Source of the DNA: Pirellulales bacterium
GTDB lineage: Bacteria > Planctomycetota > Planctomycetia > Pirellulales > Thermoguttaceae
DNA length: 32,501 nucleotides
Direction: 5' to 3'
NCBI GenBank assembly: GCA_030605745.1
Contig: JAUWHT010000015.1
Location: forward strand, 1 to 32,501
Shown: positions 6,900-14,514 of the stretch, in pieces
Layout of the letters: the number at the start of each line of letters is the position of its first letter
How positions within the stretch are numbered: the first letter of the stretch is position 1
Translations under genes and position numbers: made by a program
The notes under the pieces: model-generated
Told to the model about the DNA's origin: nothing
What the model saw: the letters and a program-made list of their open reading frames with translations, nothing else
Databases searched by the model: none

Positions 6900-7075
6900 G
6901 TTTAGCCCCGGCGTCTACGCCGGGAAAATTGCGCCGCGTGGACGCGGCGGCTAAACAATGTGCATCACCTCGGCGGCAGTATGCGCGGCCTGTGTAGCGG
7001 CTGGGCTTGCCCAGCGCGTTTTTGGTGGCCAATTCGCTCCAATGCTAACGCGCTGGGCAAGCCCAGCCGCTACAC
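6900..7075. repeat. Two palindromic repeats between pfkA and the pfkB-family gene
   Basis: 6900-6956 is a GTTTAGCC...GGCTAAAC element with inner hairpins CCCGGCG/CGCCGGG and GCCGCGT/ACGCGGC. 6992-7075 is a near-perfect palindrome with 29-bp arms (GTGTAGCGGCTGGGCTTGCC...) around a 26-nt loop. Both belong to the family also seen at 12983, 16437, 23050 and 24173. Confidence 0.85.
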
Positions 7076-7105
7076 GGGTTTCCGATGAATAATCCCGGCT
7101 AAACG

Positions 7106-8059
7106 TCAAAACGATTCGATCTGCAAGGTATGCTCCTGCATAAATGCCTCGGCCTGTTCGTGGTTGAAGACACTCTCGGTAGCGCCTATCGCGCGGACGC
7201 AACTGGCCCCCAGGGCGCTACCCCAGCGGAGACAACCGGCCGGGTCCGCGCCGCTGAGCAGCCCCATGATGTAGCCCGCGTCGAACGCATCGCCGGAGCC
7301 GGTGCCGCCGACGAACCGGGTCGGATACACGCCCGCGCGGAGCCGCACTCGGTCGCCGATCAGTAGGCTTCCGCGGTCACCCTGGGTGATGACGACGGTT
7401 CGGGCGCCGGCCTGGCGGAACCTTTCCGCCTGGGCAATCGGATCGCCCAGCCCGGTCAATGCGGCCGCTTCGTCGTCGTTGGGCATGAAGACGTCGACCT
7501 GGGGCAACATCAGGGCCACGCGGTCGAAGCAACCTTCGCCGCTGATGCCCACCACGTCCAACACCGTGGCAGCGCCCGCCGCCCGGGCCTGGCAGAGCAG
7601 CGCAACCATCTCGTCGGTCTCCAGGGCGTCGAGCATCAAGTAGCCGCCGATGTAAATGACCTTGGCCTGCTCTGCCCACGCGGGCGGGATGTGGTCGACG
7701 GTGAACCGCGTATTGGCCCCGGCCGAAGCAATGAACCGCCGGTCCTGGCCCTTGACGTTGATGATCATTGTAGAGGCCGTGTGGATGCCGCTCGTGCGGT
7801 GGATGCCGCTGGTATCGACCCCGCCCTGGGCCAGTTCGTCGATGATGAATTGACCGTAAGTATCTTTCCCAACGCAGCCCGAAACCCCCACCTTGATTCC
7901 CAGCCGGGCGAGATCCAGCGCGGTGTTCGAGGCACATCCGCCCAGGCCCAATTGCATGTGTTCCGGGGCAACCAACTCGCCTTCCTCCGGCACGTGATCG
8001 ATCGGGGAACACGCATGGTCGGCGAATAGGATTCCCGTGCAAAGGCAGTCGATGTTCAC
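7106..8059 (-). CDS. PfkB-family carbohydrate kinase
   Basis: This 317-residue ribokinase-family enzyme phosphorylates a sugar or nucleoside with ATP. The first signature is LGGCASNTALDLARLG (near 39-54), and the ATP/anion-hole signature is GTGSGDAFDAG (252-262), where D257 is the catalytic base. The MPNDDEA segment (192-198) is the usual ATP-site strand. The actual sugar cannot be told. It is the gene before pfkA in the cluster and comes after coaB across a 31-bp tandem repeat, so it could share the coaBC transcript. Length is normal for the family. Confidence 0.9.
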   Translation of the reverse strand: MNIDCLCTGILFADHACSPIDHVPEEGELVAPEHMQLGLGGCASNTALDLARLGIKVGVSGCVGKDTYGQFIIDELAQGGVDTSGIHRTSGIHTASTMIINVKGQDRRFIASAGANTRFTVDHIPPAWAEQAKVIYIGGYLMLDALETDEMVALLCQARAAGAATVLDVVGISGEGCFDRVALMLPQVDVFMPNDDEAAALTGLGDPIAQAERFRQAGARTVVITQGDRGSLLIGDRVRLRAGVYPTRFVGGTGSGDAFDAGYIMGLLSGADPAGCLRWGSALGASCVRAIGATESVFNHEQAEAFMQEHTLQIESF

Positions 8060-8082
8060 GATTGGCGTCCTGTGTTGTGCGC

Positions 8083-8144
8083 GTCAAAGCCGGCAGGATG
8101 CCGGCGTTACGGGGTCAAAGCCGGCAGGATGCCGGCGTTACGGG
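8083..8144. repeat. 31-bp perfect tandem duplication
   Basis: Two identical 31-bp units (GTCAAAGCCGGCAGGATGCC, then GGCGTTACGGG) lie head to tail. Each contains the palindrome GCCGGCAGGATGCCGGC. The coaB stop codon (8138-8140) lies inside the second unit. Confidence 0.9.
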
Positions 8145-8764
8145 ATTAGACGATCCTGAATTACGCGGAAAATGTCTGCGGCCACCTGTTGCTTGCTCCC
8201 GGCCAGCGCGGCCAGTACGTCGCCCTCCGCACTGATCAGTTCGACCTGGGTGTTGATCGCGTGTATGGCGCCCGGCCCGTTGACCACGATCAGGTCGCAG
8301 CTCTTGCGTTCCAGTTTCTGCAACGCGCGGATCCGCAGATCCTCGGTTTCCAGGGCGAAAGCCACCATCCACTGGGAATTCCTGACCGTCGCCAACTGGG
8401 CCACCACGTCGGGCGTTTCCACCAGGCGGACGTCCAGCGGCTCGCCCGTCTTGCGGATCTTCTGCGCGGCGACCACCACCGGCCGGTAGTCACACGGGGC
8501 AGCCACGCCAATCAGCCCGTCGCAATCCGGGAACACTTCCAGGCTCGCCTTCAACATATCCTCGGTCGAAACAACCGGGACCACCTGGGCGGCCGAAGGA
8601 TACTCGACGTCCACCGGCCCGCTGACAATCACCACCTCGTGCCCGGCGTCAACCGCGGCGGAGGCCATGGCCGCGCCCATCCGCCCGCTCGAGGCGTTCG
8701 TCAGATACCGCACCGGGTCCAGGTGCTGACGGGTCGGGCCGGATGTGATCAGGATGCGAGACAT
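8138..8764 (-). CDS. coaB: Phosphopantothenate-cysteine ligase (stand-alone CoaB)
   Basis: The 208-residue protein condenses 4'-phosphopantothenate with cysteine in coenzyme A synthesis. It opens with ILITSGPTRQHLDPVRYLTN and ASSGRMG, the nucleotide-binding start of CoaB. It also shows VAAPCDYRP, the KIRK segment with the ligase lysine, and KLERKSCDLIVVN. Most bacteria fuse CoaC and CoaB in one chain; here they are separate, with coaC ending 45 bp upstream. The last codons and the stop are supplied by the 31-bp repeat. Confidence 0.92.
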   Translation of the reverse strand: MSRILITSGPTRQHLDPVRYLTNASSGRMGAAMASAAVDAGHEVVIVSGPVDVEYPSAAQVVPVVSTEDMLKASLEVFPDCDGLIGVAAPCDYRPVVVAAQKIRKTGEPLDVRLVETPDVVAQLATVRNSQWMVAFALETEDLRIRALQKLERKSCDLIVVNGPGAIHAINTQVELISAEGDVLAALAGSKQQVAADIFRVIQDRLIP

Positions 8765-8828
8765 GGGCTAGGGATTAGGGGCTAGGGATTAGGGGCTAGG
8801 GATACCGCCTACTGCCTATCGCCTACCG
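8765..8828. repeat. GGGCTAGGGATTAG repeat at the coaC/coaB junction
   Basis: Two and a half copies of GGGCTAGGGATTAG are followed by CCGCCTACTGCCTATCGCC, a second simple motif. The last residues and stop of coaC (GDRQ) are read from that second motif. The CTAGGGATT text recurs in the palindrome at 10279. Confidence 0.7.
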
Positions 8829-9363
8829 CTTTCAATTGCTCGGCGATCACCTCGAAGATTCTCTCCGGTGCAGCCATTCTCCCTGGTCCGCGGGTGCCGC
8901 AACTGAGGTAACCTTCCTCCGGTCCGATAAGCACTATGCCGTCGGCGCGGAGTTGCTCGACGTTCCGCTGGACTGCCGGCTTCTCCCACATCCGGCTGTT
9001 CATCGACGGGGCCATAACCACCGGACCGTCGAACGACAGCAACACGGTGCTCAGCAGGTCGTCAGCCAGTCCGCAGGCCGCCTTGGCTAGGAAGTTGGCC
9101 GTGGCCGGGGCCACGCAGAGCAAGTCGGCCGCCTCGGCCAGTTTGATGTGGGCATGGGCGCCGGGCCCGAACGTCCGGGTCCGCACCGGGCGACCGCTGA
9201 GCGCCTCGAAGGTCTTCGGCCCGACCAGCCGGGTGGCAGAGCGGGTCATCACCACCGAGACGCCGGCGCCCGCCTGCACCAGTCGGCTGACCAGCGCGGC
9301 GGTCTTGTACGCGGCAATCCCGCCGGTTACCCCGATCAGCAGTTCGTGGCCGTTGACAGTCAT
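8809..9363 (-). CDS. coaC: Phosphopantothenoylcysteine decarboxylase (stand-alone CoaC)
   Basis: This 184-residue flavoprotein decarboxylates 4'-phospho-N-pantothenoylcysteine. It shows the [12 protein letters not shown] Rossmann start (9-20), the catalytic His in HIKLAEAAD (H72), the FMN-site [11 protein letters not shown] (84-94), the substrate-clamp PSMN (119-122) and the CGTRGPGRM loop with the conserved Cys near 155. Its start overlaps the rpoZ stop by 4 bp (ATGA), so gmk-rpoZ-coaC are coupled. It is the CoaC half of a split CoaBC. Confidence 0.93.
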   Translation of the reverse strand: MTVNGHELLIGVTGGIAAYKTAALVSRLVQAGAGVSVVMTRSATRLVGPKTFEALSGRPVRTRTFGPGAHAHIKLAEAADLLCVAPATANFLAKAACGLADDLLSTVLLSFDGPVVMAPSMNSRMWEKPAVQRNVEQLRADGIVLIGPEEGYLSCGTRGPGRMAAPERIFEVIAEQLKAVGDRQ

Positions 9364-9620
9364 AGGTTGCGCAGGTCCAATTCAGGCGGACCGCCCTCCA
9401 GACCGTCGCCGACGGTTTGCACCTTCAATTCTGCGTCCAGGTAGATCTTGTCCAGCATGATCTCCCGGATCACGACCTCCATCTTGTCGTCGGTGTTCAG
9501 ATCGACCATCGGTCGGGCACCGGCGTTCAGGGCGACCATACGCTTTTGAATGAGTGTGGACAGCTTGAAGCGTCCGCCCACCTTCTTGACAATTTCCTCT
9601 TCCCGAAGCTCATCGAGCAT
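9360..9620 (-). CDS. rpoZ: RNA polymerase omega subunit (RpoZ-like)
   Basis: An 86-residue protein beginning [20 protein letters not shown], then [17 protein letters not shown]. The ..[20 protein letters not shown] pattern is the omega helix pair that clamps the beta-prime subunit. It lies between gmk and coaC, the usual gmk-rpoZ-coaBC order. It overlaps gmk by 11 bp and coaC by 4 bp. Confidence 0.88.
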   Translation of the reverse strand: MLDELREEEIVKKVGGRFKLSTLIQKRMVALNAGARPMVDLNTDDKMEVVIREIMLDKIYLDAELKVQTVGDGLEGGPPELDLRNL

Positions 9621-10206
9621 CTCGGTCGGCCTCCGATTCTTGGGTCAGAATATCACAAATTTCCCGGACTGCCTGGTCGATGTCGTCGTTGATAACCTGG
9701 TAGCGATAGCGATCGGCCAGGGCCAGTTCCCGGTTGGCTTGTTGCAGTCTCCGCTGGATCGCTTCGTCGGTCTCAGTCCCGCGGTTGCGGAGCCGGCGCT
9801 GGAGTTCTTCGATCGAACTGGGTCGCACGAAGATCGAGACCGCATCGGCGTAGCGCTGCATTACGGCGAGCGCCCCCTGGACGTCGATCTCTAAGACTAC
9901 CCATTTTCCCGCTTCAAGACCAGTGGTAACCTCGCTTTGCAGCGTACCGTACCAGTAGCCCCGTCCGAACAGCTCGAAACATTCGAGGAAATCCCCCCTC
10001 TTGCGACGGGCGTCGAACTCCTCTTCCGTAAGGAAGTGGTAGTCAATCCCGTCCACCTCATCGGGCCGCGCAGCCCGGGTGGTGGCCGAGACGCTGGCGA
10101 CCAGCGGCAGGGCAGACTGCCGGAACACCCCCCGCATCACCGTCGTCTTGCCCGCCCCCGAAGGCCCGGAAACAATGACCAACTTCCCGCTGGAATCAAC
10201 CGGCAC
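9610..10206 (-). CDS. gmk: Guanylate kinase
   Basis: This 198-residue enzyme converts GMP to GDP with ATP. Visible are the P-loop GPSGAGKT (14-21), the GMP-site [38 protein letters not shown]-type substrate residues, the [10 protein letters not shown] strand and an R-rich lid (RRLRNRGTE). The length is normal for the family. It is the first gene of a tightly overlapping gmk-rpoZ-coaC set. Confidence 0.95.
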   Translation of the reverse strand: MPVDSSGKLVIVSGPSGAGKTTVMRGVFRQSALPLVASVSATTRAARPDEVDGIDYHFLTEEEFDARRKRGDFLECFELFGRGYWYGTLQSEVTTGLEAGKWVVLEIDVQGALAVMQRYADAVSIFVRPSSIEELQRRLRNRGTETDEAIQRRLQQANRELALADRYRYQVINDDIDQAVREICDILTQESEADRDAR

Positions 10207-10224
10207 AAGTCATTCCCTGATTTC

Positions 10225-10414
10225 TAATTAACTCAAAGTGTAAACGGATATGGGACGTTTTGCTCGGAAAACACCGTAGGGACTAGGGATTCGGGGCTCG
10301 GGGCTCGGGGTTATTGAATGCAACCCTCCAGTCCCGAGCCCCGAGTCCCGAGCCCCTATTTTCCAAGCATATCACGTTTTCCCAAATGCTAGCGTTTACA
10401 GTTTGAGTAATTAA
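10225..10414. repeat. 190-bp nested palindrome (possible MITE-like element)
   Basis: The outer ends TAATTAACTCAAAGTGTAAA (10225-) and CGTTTACAGTTTGAGTAATT (10393-) are inverted copies with few mismatches. Inside sits a second inverted pair, GGGACTAGGGATTCGGGGCT (10279-) against TCCCGAGCCCCGAGTCCCGA (10332-). It fills the yicC-gmk gap. No ORF is inside. Confidence 0.7.
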
Positions 10415-10418
10415 GGGT

Positions 10419-11303
10419 TCACTCGATATTCTGGATCATCTCGCGAATTCGCTCCAGGGCCGCCTTAATTTCGATCACCTGCCGGGCGATTTCCACGTTG
10501 TTAGCCTTCGATCCGATGGTGTTGGTTTCCCGGAGCATCTCCTGAGCCAGGAACTCGAGCTTCCGGCCCGAACTCTCTGCCGAGCCCATCGTCGCGTTGA
10601 ACTGCTCCAGGTGACTCCGCAGGCGGACAACTTCCTCCGAAATGTCGCTGCGATCGGCGAACAGTGCGACCTCCTTGATCAGGTCGGCCGGATCCAGTGT
10701 GATTTTGTACTCGGCCAGTACCGTGTTCAGGCGTTCCGTAAGCCGGTCGCGGTAGGCATCGACCACCAGCGGCGCCCGCCGCTGGACCTGGTCCAGGCAG
10801 GCCACGGCGGTCCGGCAGTTGGCCTTCAGATCGGCAGCCATCGTGCGGCCCTCTTCGGCGCGCATCCGGGCGAGATCTGCCAGGGCCGCTTGCAGTGTCC
10901 GGTCAATCACGGGCCAATCGGCCGCCGCGTCGGCCGCGCCGCCGGAACCCTCATCGACCACGCCCGGCAGCGAGAGCATCGCTTCCAAGGACACATCCCC
11001 GGGCAACTCCCACTGCTGTTGGAGCAACCGTATCTGCCGTCGGTAGCGATCAAGCACGTCGGCATTGATCTTGAAGTCTTCCGCCGACCTGGCCCGATCG
11101 ACGTTGACGTTCACCTGGATCGTGCCGCGGCGAATGGTCTTTCGGACGACAGCATCGATCTGCGGTTCAAGCAGGGTGTAGCCCTCGCTGGTACGGACCG
11201 AGAGCTTGAAGAAACGGCTGTTGATGCTGCGCACTTCAACTGCAACGGCCAGCCCGTCCTGCTGGCAATGCGCCTCGCCAAAGCCGGTCATACTCAACAG
11301 CAA
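10419..11303 (-). CDS. yicC: YicC family endoribonuclease-like protein
   Basis: The YicC family has the N-terminal LLLSMTGFGEA and the C-terminal block SGRKLEFLAQEMLRETNTIG followed by SKANNVEIARQVIEIKAALE and RIREMIQNIE. E. coli YicC is linked to RNA decay; the role here is by family. I placed the start at TTG 11303 (294 residues) because GGGAGGT lies nine bases upstream and the family begins M[LI]xSMTGFG. The track's GTG at 11381 runs through an AATTGAAAATTG repeat. ATG 11291 is the alternative. It is next to gmk, a common pairing. Confidence 0.93.
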   Translation of the reverse strand: MLLSMTGFGEAHCQQDGLAVAVEVRSINSRFFKLSVRTSEGYTLLEPQIDAVVRKTIRRGTIQVNVNVDRARSAEDFKINADVLDRYRRQIRLLQQQWELPGDVSLEAMLSLPGVVDEGSGGAADAAADWPVIDRTLQAALADLARMRAEEGRTMAADLKANCRTAVACLDQVQRRAPLVVDAYRDRLTERLNTVLAEYKITLDPADLIKEVALFADRSDISEEVVRLRSHLEQFNATMGSAESSGRKLEFLAQEMLRETNTIGSKANNVEIARQVIEIKAALERIREMIQNIE

Positions 11304-11327
11304 TGCAGGGGTACCTCCCGTCAGGGG

Positions 11328-11367
11328 AATTGAAAATTGAAAATTGGTAATTGCAAATTGAAAATTG
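11328..11367. repeat. AATTGAAAATTG simple repeat
   Basis: Four copies of AATTGAAA/AATTGCAA-type units lie between the HicB gene and yicC. The track's longer yicC start translates this repeat (FQFAITNFQFSI), which argues for the later TTG start. Confidence 0.7.
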
Positions 11368-11377
11368 CCCGGATCAC

Positions 11378-11590
11378 TCACACGATTACCTCTACAAGCT
11401 CTTCGTCAATCGGTGGTGGAATAGGCTCGTTATGTGTCTTCAGACTTTCCAGATAGAGTTGAATAGCCTCTCGAATGTTTTTCAATGCCTCGATTCTAGT
11501 TCCCCCCTGCGAGATACATCCGGGCAAGGCAGGCACTTCTGCCACAAATACTCCATCCTCGTCTTGTTCAATCAGAACCCGGTATTTCAT
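11378..11590 (-). CDS. HicB-like antitoxin-family protein, solitary
   Basis: This 70-residue protein begins MKYRVLIEQDEDGVFVAEVP and continues ALPGCISQGGTRIEALKNIR and EAIQLYLES. That is the partial RNase-H-like HicB fold. It lacks the DNA-binding tail present in full HicB proteins. AGGAGGT stands four bases before the ATG. No HicA toxin is visible on either side (SecG upstream, YicC downstream), so it is an orphan here. It may act with a toxin elsewhere or have lost it. Confidence 0.88.
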   Translation of the reverse strand: MKYRVLIEQDEDGVFVAEVPALPGCISQGGTRIEALKNIREAIQLYLESLKTHNEPIPPPIDEELVEVIV

Positions 11591-11636
11591 GTGTACCTCC
11601 TCAATCTGCGAGAATGCAACAAGACATCATGTCGCA

Positions 11637-12020
11637 TTACTGAGAACCGTTGTCCCGGCTCCCGCTCGCCGATTTTGCGGGTCCGGCGGGCACCGGCTGC
11701 GAGCCGCCGGAGTCCTTGTCAGTGGAAGCTGGCGCCGTTACCTCCTCCTTTGTCGGGGTGGCGCCTCCCATGTCGGACTCCAGGATGTCCGCGCTGGTGC
11801 CCAGTAGCCTCACGGTAATCATGCACAGGATGATCCAGAAGGCGGCCACGGCGATGGTAATCCTGGTGAACAGGTCTCCGGCCTTGGTTCCGAAGGCACT
11901 CTGGCCGCCCATTCCGCCGAAGGCCCCGGCCAGTCCGCCCCCCTTGCCACGCTGGACCAGCACCAGCAGGATCAGGAATAGTGCCGTGAAAAGCAGTAAG
12001 ATCATCAACAGGTATTGCAT
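11637..12020 (-). CDS. secG: Preprotein translocase subunit SecG
   Basis: SecG is the small membrane partner of SecYE. The 127-residue protein has two membrane spans (about 2-22 and 56-76) and the conserved VLVQRGKGGGLAGAFGGMGG with QSAFGTKAGDLFTRIT between them. A hydrophilic Pro/Ser/Thr-rich tail follows. I used ATG 12020, which has GGGAAG upstream; the track start is a TTG four codons earlier. It follows tpiA on the same strand, a common tpiA-secG arrangement. Confidence 0.93.
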   Translation of the reverse strand: MQYLLMILLLFTALFLILLVLVQRGKGGGLAGAFGGMGGQSAFGTKAGDLFTRITIAVAAFWIILCMITVRLLGTSADILESDMGGATPTKEEVTAPASTDKDSGGSQPVPAGPAKSASGSRDNGSQ

Positions 12021-12063
12021 GGTTCTTCCCAACGCGGCCTATGACCACAACCAAAGAGGCTAA

Positions 12064-12113
12064 AAGGGATTGGGGATTAGAGTCAAGTTCCAATCCCTAA
12101 TCCCCAATCCCTT
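12064..12113. repeat. 17-bp perfect inverted repeat between tpiA and secG
   Basis: AAGGGATTGGGGATTAG and CTAATCCCCAATCCCTT pair perfectly around a 16-nt loop. It belongs to the GGGATTAGGGG-type border repeats. It could fold in the tpiA-secG transcript. Confidence 0.85.
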
Positions 12114-12134
12114 ATCCAGCAACAACTTTCGTAT

Positions 12135-12160
12135 CAACAAACATGCGCGTACAGCGCGCA
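12135..12160 (-). terminator. Weak terminator-like hairpin after tpiA
   Basis: On the minus strand TGCGCG, loop CTGTA and CGCGCA are followed by TGTTTGTTG. The stem is only six pairs and the T-tract is broken, so it may attenuate rather than stop transcription. Confidence 0.3.
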
Positions 12161-12179
12161 GATCTGACAATGTAATACT

Positions 12180-12938
12180 CTACAATCCCAGCCCGGCGAC
12201 AATGCCCATGAACGACTCGGCCTTCAAGCTGGCCCCGCCGACCAGGGCCCCGTCGATGTTGGGCTGGCCGAGCAGGTCGGCCGCGTTCTCCGGCTTGACA
12301 CTGCCCCCATATTGGATTCGGACAGACTGAGCAACCTCTTGATTATACCGATTCTCGATGATCTTGCGAAGACCGAGATGGACCTCCTCGGCTTGCTGTG
12401 GCGTGGCGACCTTTCCGGTGCCGATGGCCCAGACCGGCTCGTAAGCGATCACGATCCGAGCCATTTGCTCGGCGTGGACTCCCGCCAGCGAGCCGTTGAA
12501 TTGGCGGCGGATCACGTTCATGGTCCGGCCGGCCTCGCGTTCGGGCAGCAGCTCGCCGAGGCAGACGATCGGGGTCAGCCTCGCCTCTAGCGCTGCGAGG
12601 ACCTTTTTGTTGACATCTTCGTCCGTTTCGCCCAGTATGTGTCGCCGTTCGCTATGCCCGAGAATCACGTACCGGCAGCCGATATCACATAGCATCGCGG
12701 CGCTGATTTCGCCGGTAAAAGCGCCATTCGGCTGGTGGTACATGTTTTGGGCCCCCAGGGCAACCTTGGAGCCGGCAACCGCCGCAGCCACAACATCCAG
12801 ATAGACGCTTGGTGGGCAGACCGCCAGGTCAACGCCCTCGACGCCGGCCGCCTCTTTCGCCACTTCCTCGGCCAGTGCCACCGCCGAGGCCCGGTCCAGA
12901 TTCATCTTCCAGTTGCCGGCAATAAATGGACGCCGCAT
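12180..12938 (-). CDS. tpiA: Triosephosphate isomerase
   Basis: The product interconverts dihydroxyacetone phosphate and glyceraldehyde 3-phosphate. The 252 residues include the catalytic lysine in NWKMN (9-13), the electrophilic His of GHSERR (H95), VCLGE (125-129), the catalytic Glu of AYEPVWAIGTG (E167, with loop 6 after it) and the phosphate-binding YGGSV and GALVGGASL. All catalytic residues are intact and the length is normal. Confidence 0.97.
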   Translation of the reverse strand: MRRPFIAGNWKMNLDRASAVALAEEVAKEAAGVEGVDLAVCPPSVYLDVVAAAVAGSKVALGAQNMYHQPNGAFTGEISAAMLCDIGCRYVILGHSERRHILGETDEDVNKKVLAALEARLTPIVCLGELLPEREAGRTMNVIRRQFNGSLAGVHAEQMARIVIAYEPVWAIGTGKVATPQQAEEVHLGLRKIIENRYNQEVAQSVRIQYGGSVKPENAADLLGQPNIDGALVGGASLKAESFMGIVAGLGL

Positions 12939-12982
12939 TAGTCAGACTCCTATTACTACAACGCTAGGTTCAACTGATCTAC

Positions 12983-13068
12983 CGTTTAGCCGCCGGGCTT
13001 GCCCGGCGCGTTGCTGGGTGTCAATACGCTCGGGCGCAAACGCGCCGGGCAAGCCCGGCGGCTAAACG
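12983..13068. repeat. GTTTAGCCGCCGGGCTTGCC palindrome
   Basis: Arms of about 29 bp (CGTTTAGCCGCCGGGCTTGC... and its inverse) flank a loop of some 25 nt. It fills the gap between pheA, whose stop lies 4 bp away, and tpiA. Same family as 6992, 16501, 23050 and 24173. Confidence 0.9.
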
Positions 13069-13072
13069 ACTA

Positions 13073-14152
13073 TTATTGTTCGGCCTTGCTTACCGGGAAG
13101 GACCCCAGGATTTCCAGTCGCAGCGTCTTGCTCTCGAGCGCGGCCACCGCGTTCTGCACCCGCTCGTCGGTCTCGTGCCCTTCCAGTTCCACGAAGAACA
13201 GGTATGCCCGATCGGAACCCGGGACCGGGAACGACTCAATCCAAGTCAGATTCAACCGGTTGCATTTGAAGATCGCCAGGGCGTCAACCAGGGCGCCGAA
13301 ACGATGCTCGGTTTGGAAAAACATGGCCGTTCGGTCGTTGCTCGTCCGCTGGGGCGACTCGTTGCCGATGACGGCGAATCGTGTGGTGTTCGACGGATTA
13401 TCTTCGATCTTTTCGGCCAGGATGTCCAGGGCGTAGTGTACCCCCGCTTCCAGACTGGCAATGGCCGCCGCCCCCGGCTTTTCTTTGGCCAATTGGGCCG
13501 CGGTTGAAGTGCTGGTCACCTCGATGGTCCGTGCGGAAGGCAGGTGCTTGGCCAACCAGTTGCGACACTGCGACAGTGCCTGGGGCCGACTGTAGACCTC
13601 CTTGACTTCGGTTCGCGAGCATTTCCCCAACAGCGTGTGGTTGATCTCCATTTCGACTTCGCCGCAGATCCGCACCGGCAGCCGGGTGAACATGTCGAGC
13701 GTGTCGGCGATCCGCCCGTCCGTGGAGTTTTCCACCGGCACCAGGCCGAAGTCGCAGTGGCCCCGGTTGACCTCCTCGAACACCGCCGCGATGCTGCCGA
13801 CCGGCACCAGTTCGACGCTGTGTCCGAAATGGTGTATCGCCGCCAGGTGGCTGTAGCTGTACAAGGGGCCCAGAAAGGCGACCTTCAACTGGCGGACCAG
13901 CGACCGGCAGCCGCTCATAACTTCGCGGAATACGGCCCGAACGCTTTGCCTACCCAGCGGCCCCCGGCTAAGGCCGACCACCTGAGCCAACAGGTCCTCA
14001 TCGACCCCCAAGGCGGACGAAATCGAGCGCTTCGCACCGCGGCGCTTCGCCAGTTTCAGGATCAGTCTGGCCCGGTCCTGTAGCAGTTTCAACAGCTCTC
14101 GATCGAGCTGGGCGATTTTCGCTTGCGGTTCCGGTTTTTTCTTTCTGGCCAT
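13073..14152 (-). CDS. pheA: Chorismate mutase-like/prephenate dehydratase (P-protein)
   Basis: This is the phenylalanine-pathway enzyme making phenylpyruvate from prephenate. Residues 10-80 are a weakly conserved chorismate mutase-type helix (LDRELLKLLQDRARLILKLA). Residues 90-265 are the prephenate dehydratase domain: VAFLGPLYSYSHLAA, VPVENSTDGRI and the catalytic NTTRF (255-259). The C-terminus is an ACT regulatory domain with GALV (287-290). The Phe-binding ESRP motif is changed to ESFP (306-309), so feedback control may differ. With 359 residues it is a normal fused P-protein length. It is divergent from dnaK, with 362 bp between them. Confidence 0.93.
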   Translation of the reverse strand: MARKKKPEPQAKIAQLDRELLKLLQDRARLILKLAKRRGAKRSISSALGVDEDLLAQVVGLSRGPLGRQSVRAVFREVMSGCRSLVRQLKVAFLGPLYSYSHLAAIHHFGHSVELVPVGSIAAVFEEVNRGHCDFGLVPVENSTDGRIADTLDMFTRLPVRICGEVEMEINHTLLGKCSRTEVKEVYSRPQALSQCRNWLAKHLPSARTIEVTSTSTAAQLAKEKPGAAAIASLEAGVHYALDILAEKIEDNPSNTTRFAVIGNESPQRTSNDRTAMFFQTEHRFGALVDALAIFKCNRLNLTWIESFPVPGSDRAYLFFVELEGHETDERVQNAVAALESKTLRLEILGSFPVSKAEQ

Positions 14153-14192
14153 GATCGGCTATTATCGGGCAATCAATTCAACACTGTCAATA

Positions 14193-14247
14193 CTGTCATT
14201 ATGGCAGGGTGCCGATCTGTCACATTTGCACCGTGTCAAAATGGCAG
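14193..14247. promoter_or_regulatory. Cluster of three TGTCA..TGGCA motifs
   Basis: CTGTCATTATGGCAG (14193), CTGTCACATTTGCAC (14217) and GTGTCAAAATGGCAG (14233) are similar near-palindromes. They lie in the divergent pheA-dnaK gap, 41-95 bp from the pheA start and about 270 bp from dnaK. They look like operator copies for a dimeric regulator. They do not match the CIRCE element. Which gene they control is open. Confidence 0.4.
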
Positions 14248-14382
14248 ACGGCCACTGGACAATCGAAGGCTTGCCCGAAAAAGTGGTCGGATGGATTACC
14301 CTAACTCGTTATATCGCAATGCCTTAGGGCAGTCTGCTCCCTTTGGCCACCGGACCGGCACACCCTTTGCTGCCCAGAGCCC

Positions 14383-14491
14383 ATAAAGCCGCGACCGGCG
14401 GTCGCGCATATAAAGCCGCGACCGGCGGTCGCGCATTATGGGACGGCAGACAAACCACCCAGATAATCGCGACCACCGGTCGCGGCTTTAT
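14383..14491. repeat. ATAAAGCCGCGACCGGCGGT repeats in the dnaK leader
   Basis: Two direct copies of ATAAAGCCGCGACCGGCGGT+CGCG (14383, 14410) are followed by an inverted copy ending CGGTCGCGGCTTTAT (14467-14491). The inverted copy can pair with either direct copy over about 24 bases. It ends only some 8 nt before the dnaK Shine-Dalgarno AAAGGA. A further copy follows clpB at 19257. Confidence 0.8.
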
Positions 14492-14514
14492 GTTGAATAC
14501 GAAAGGAACATCTC

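Noticed and set aside
5926-6997. 342- and 352-aa plus-strand ORFs opposite pfkA
   Set aside because: They are shadows of pfkA with no recognisable domain.
14153-14514. CIRCE element for dnaK
   Set aside because: No TTAGCACTC-N9-GAGTGCTAA or close match was seen in the gap.
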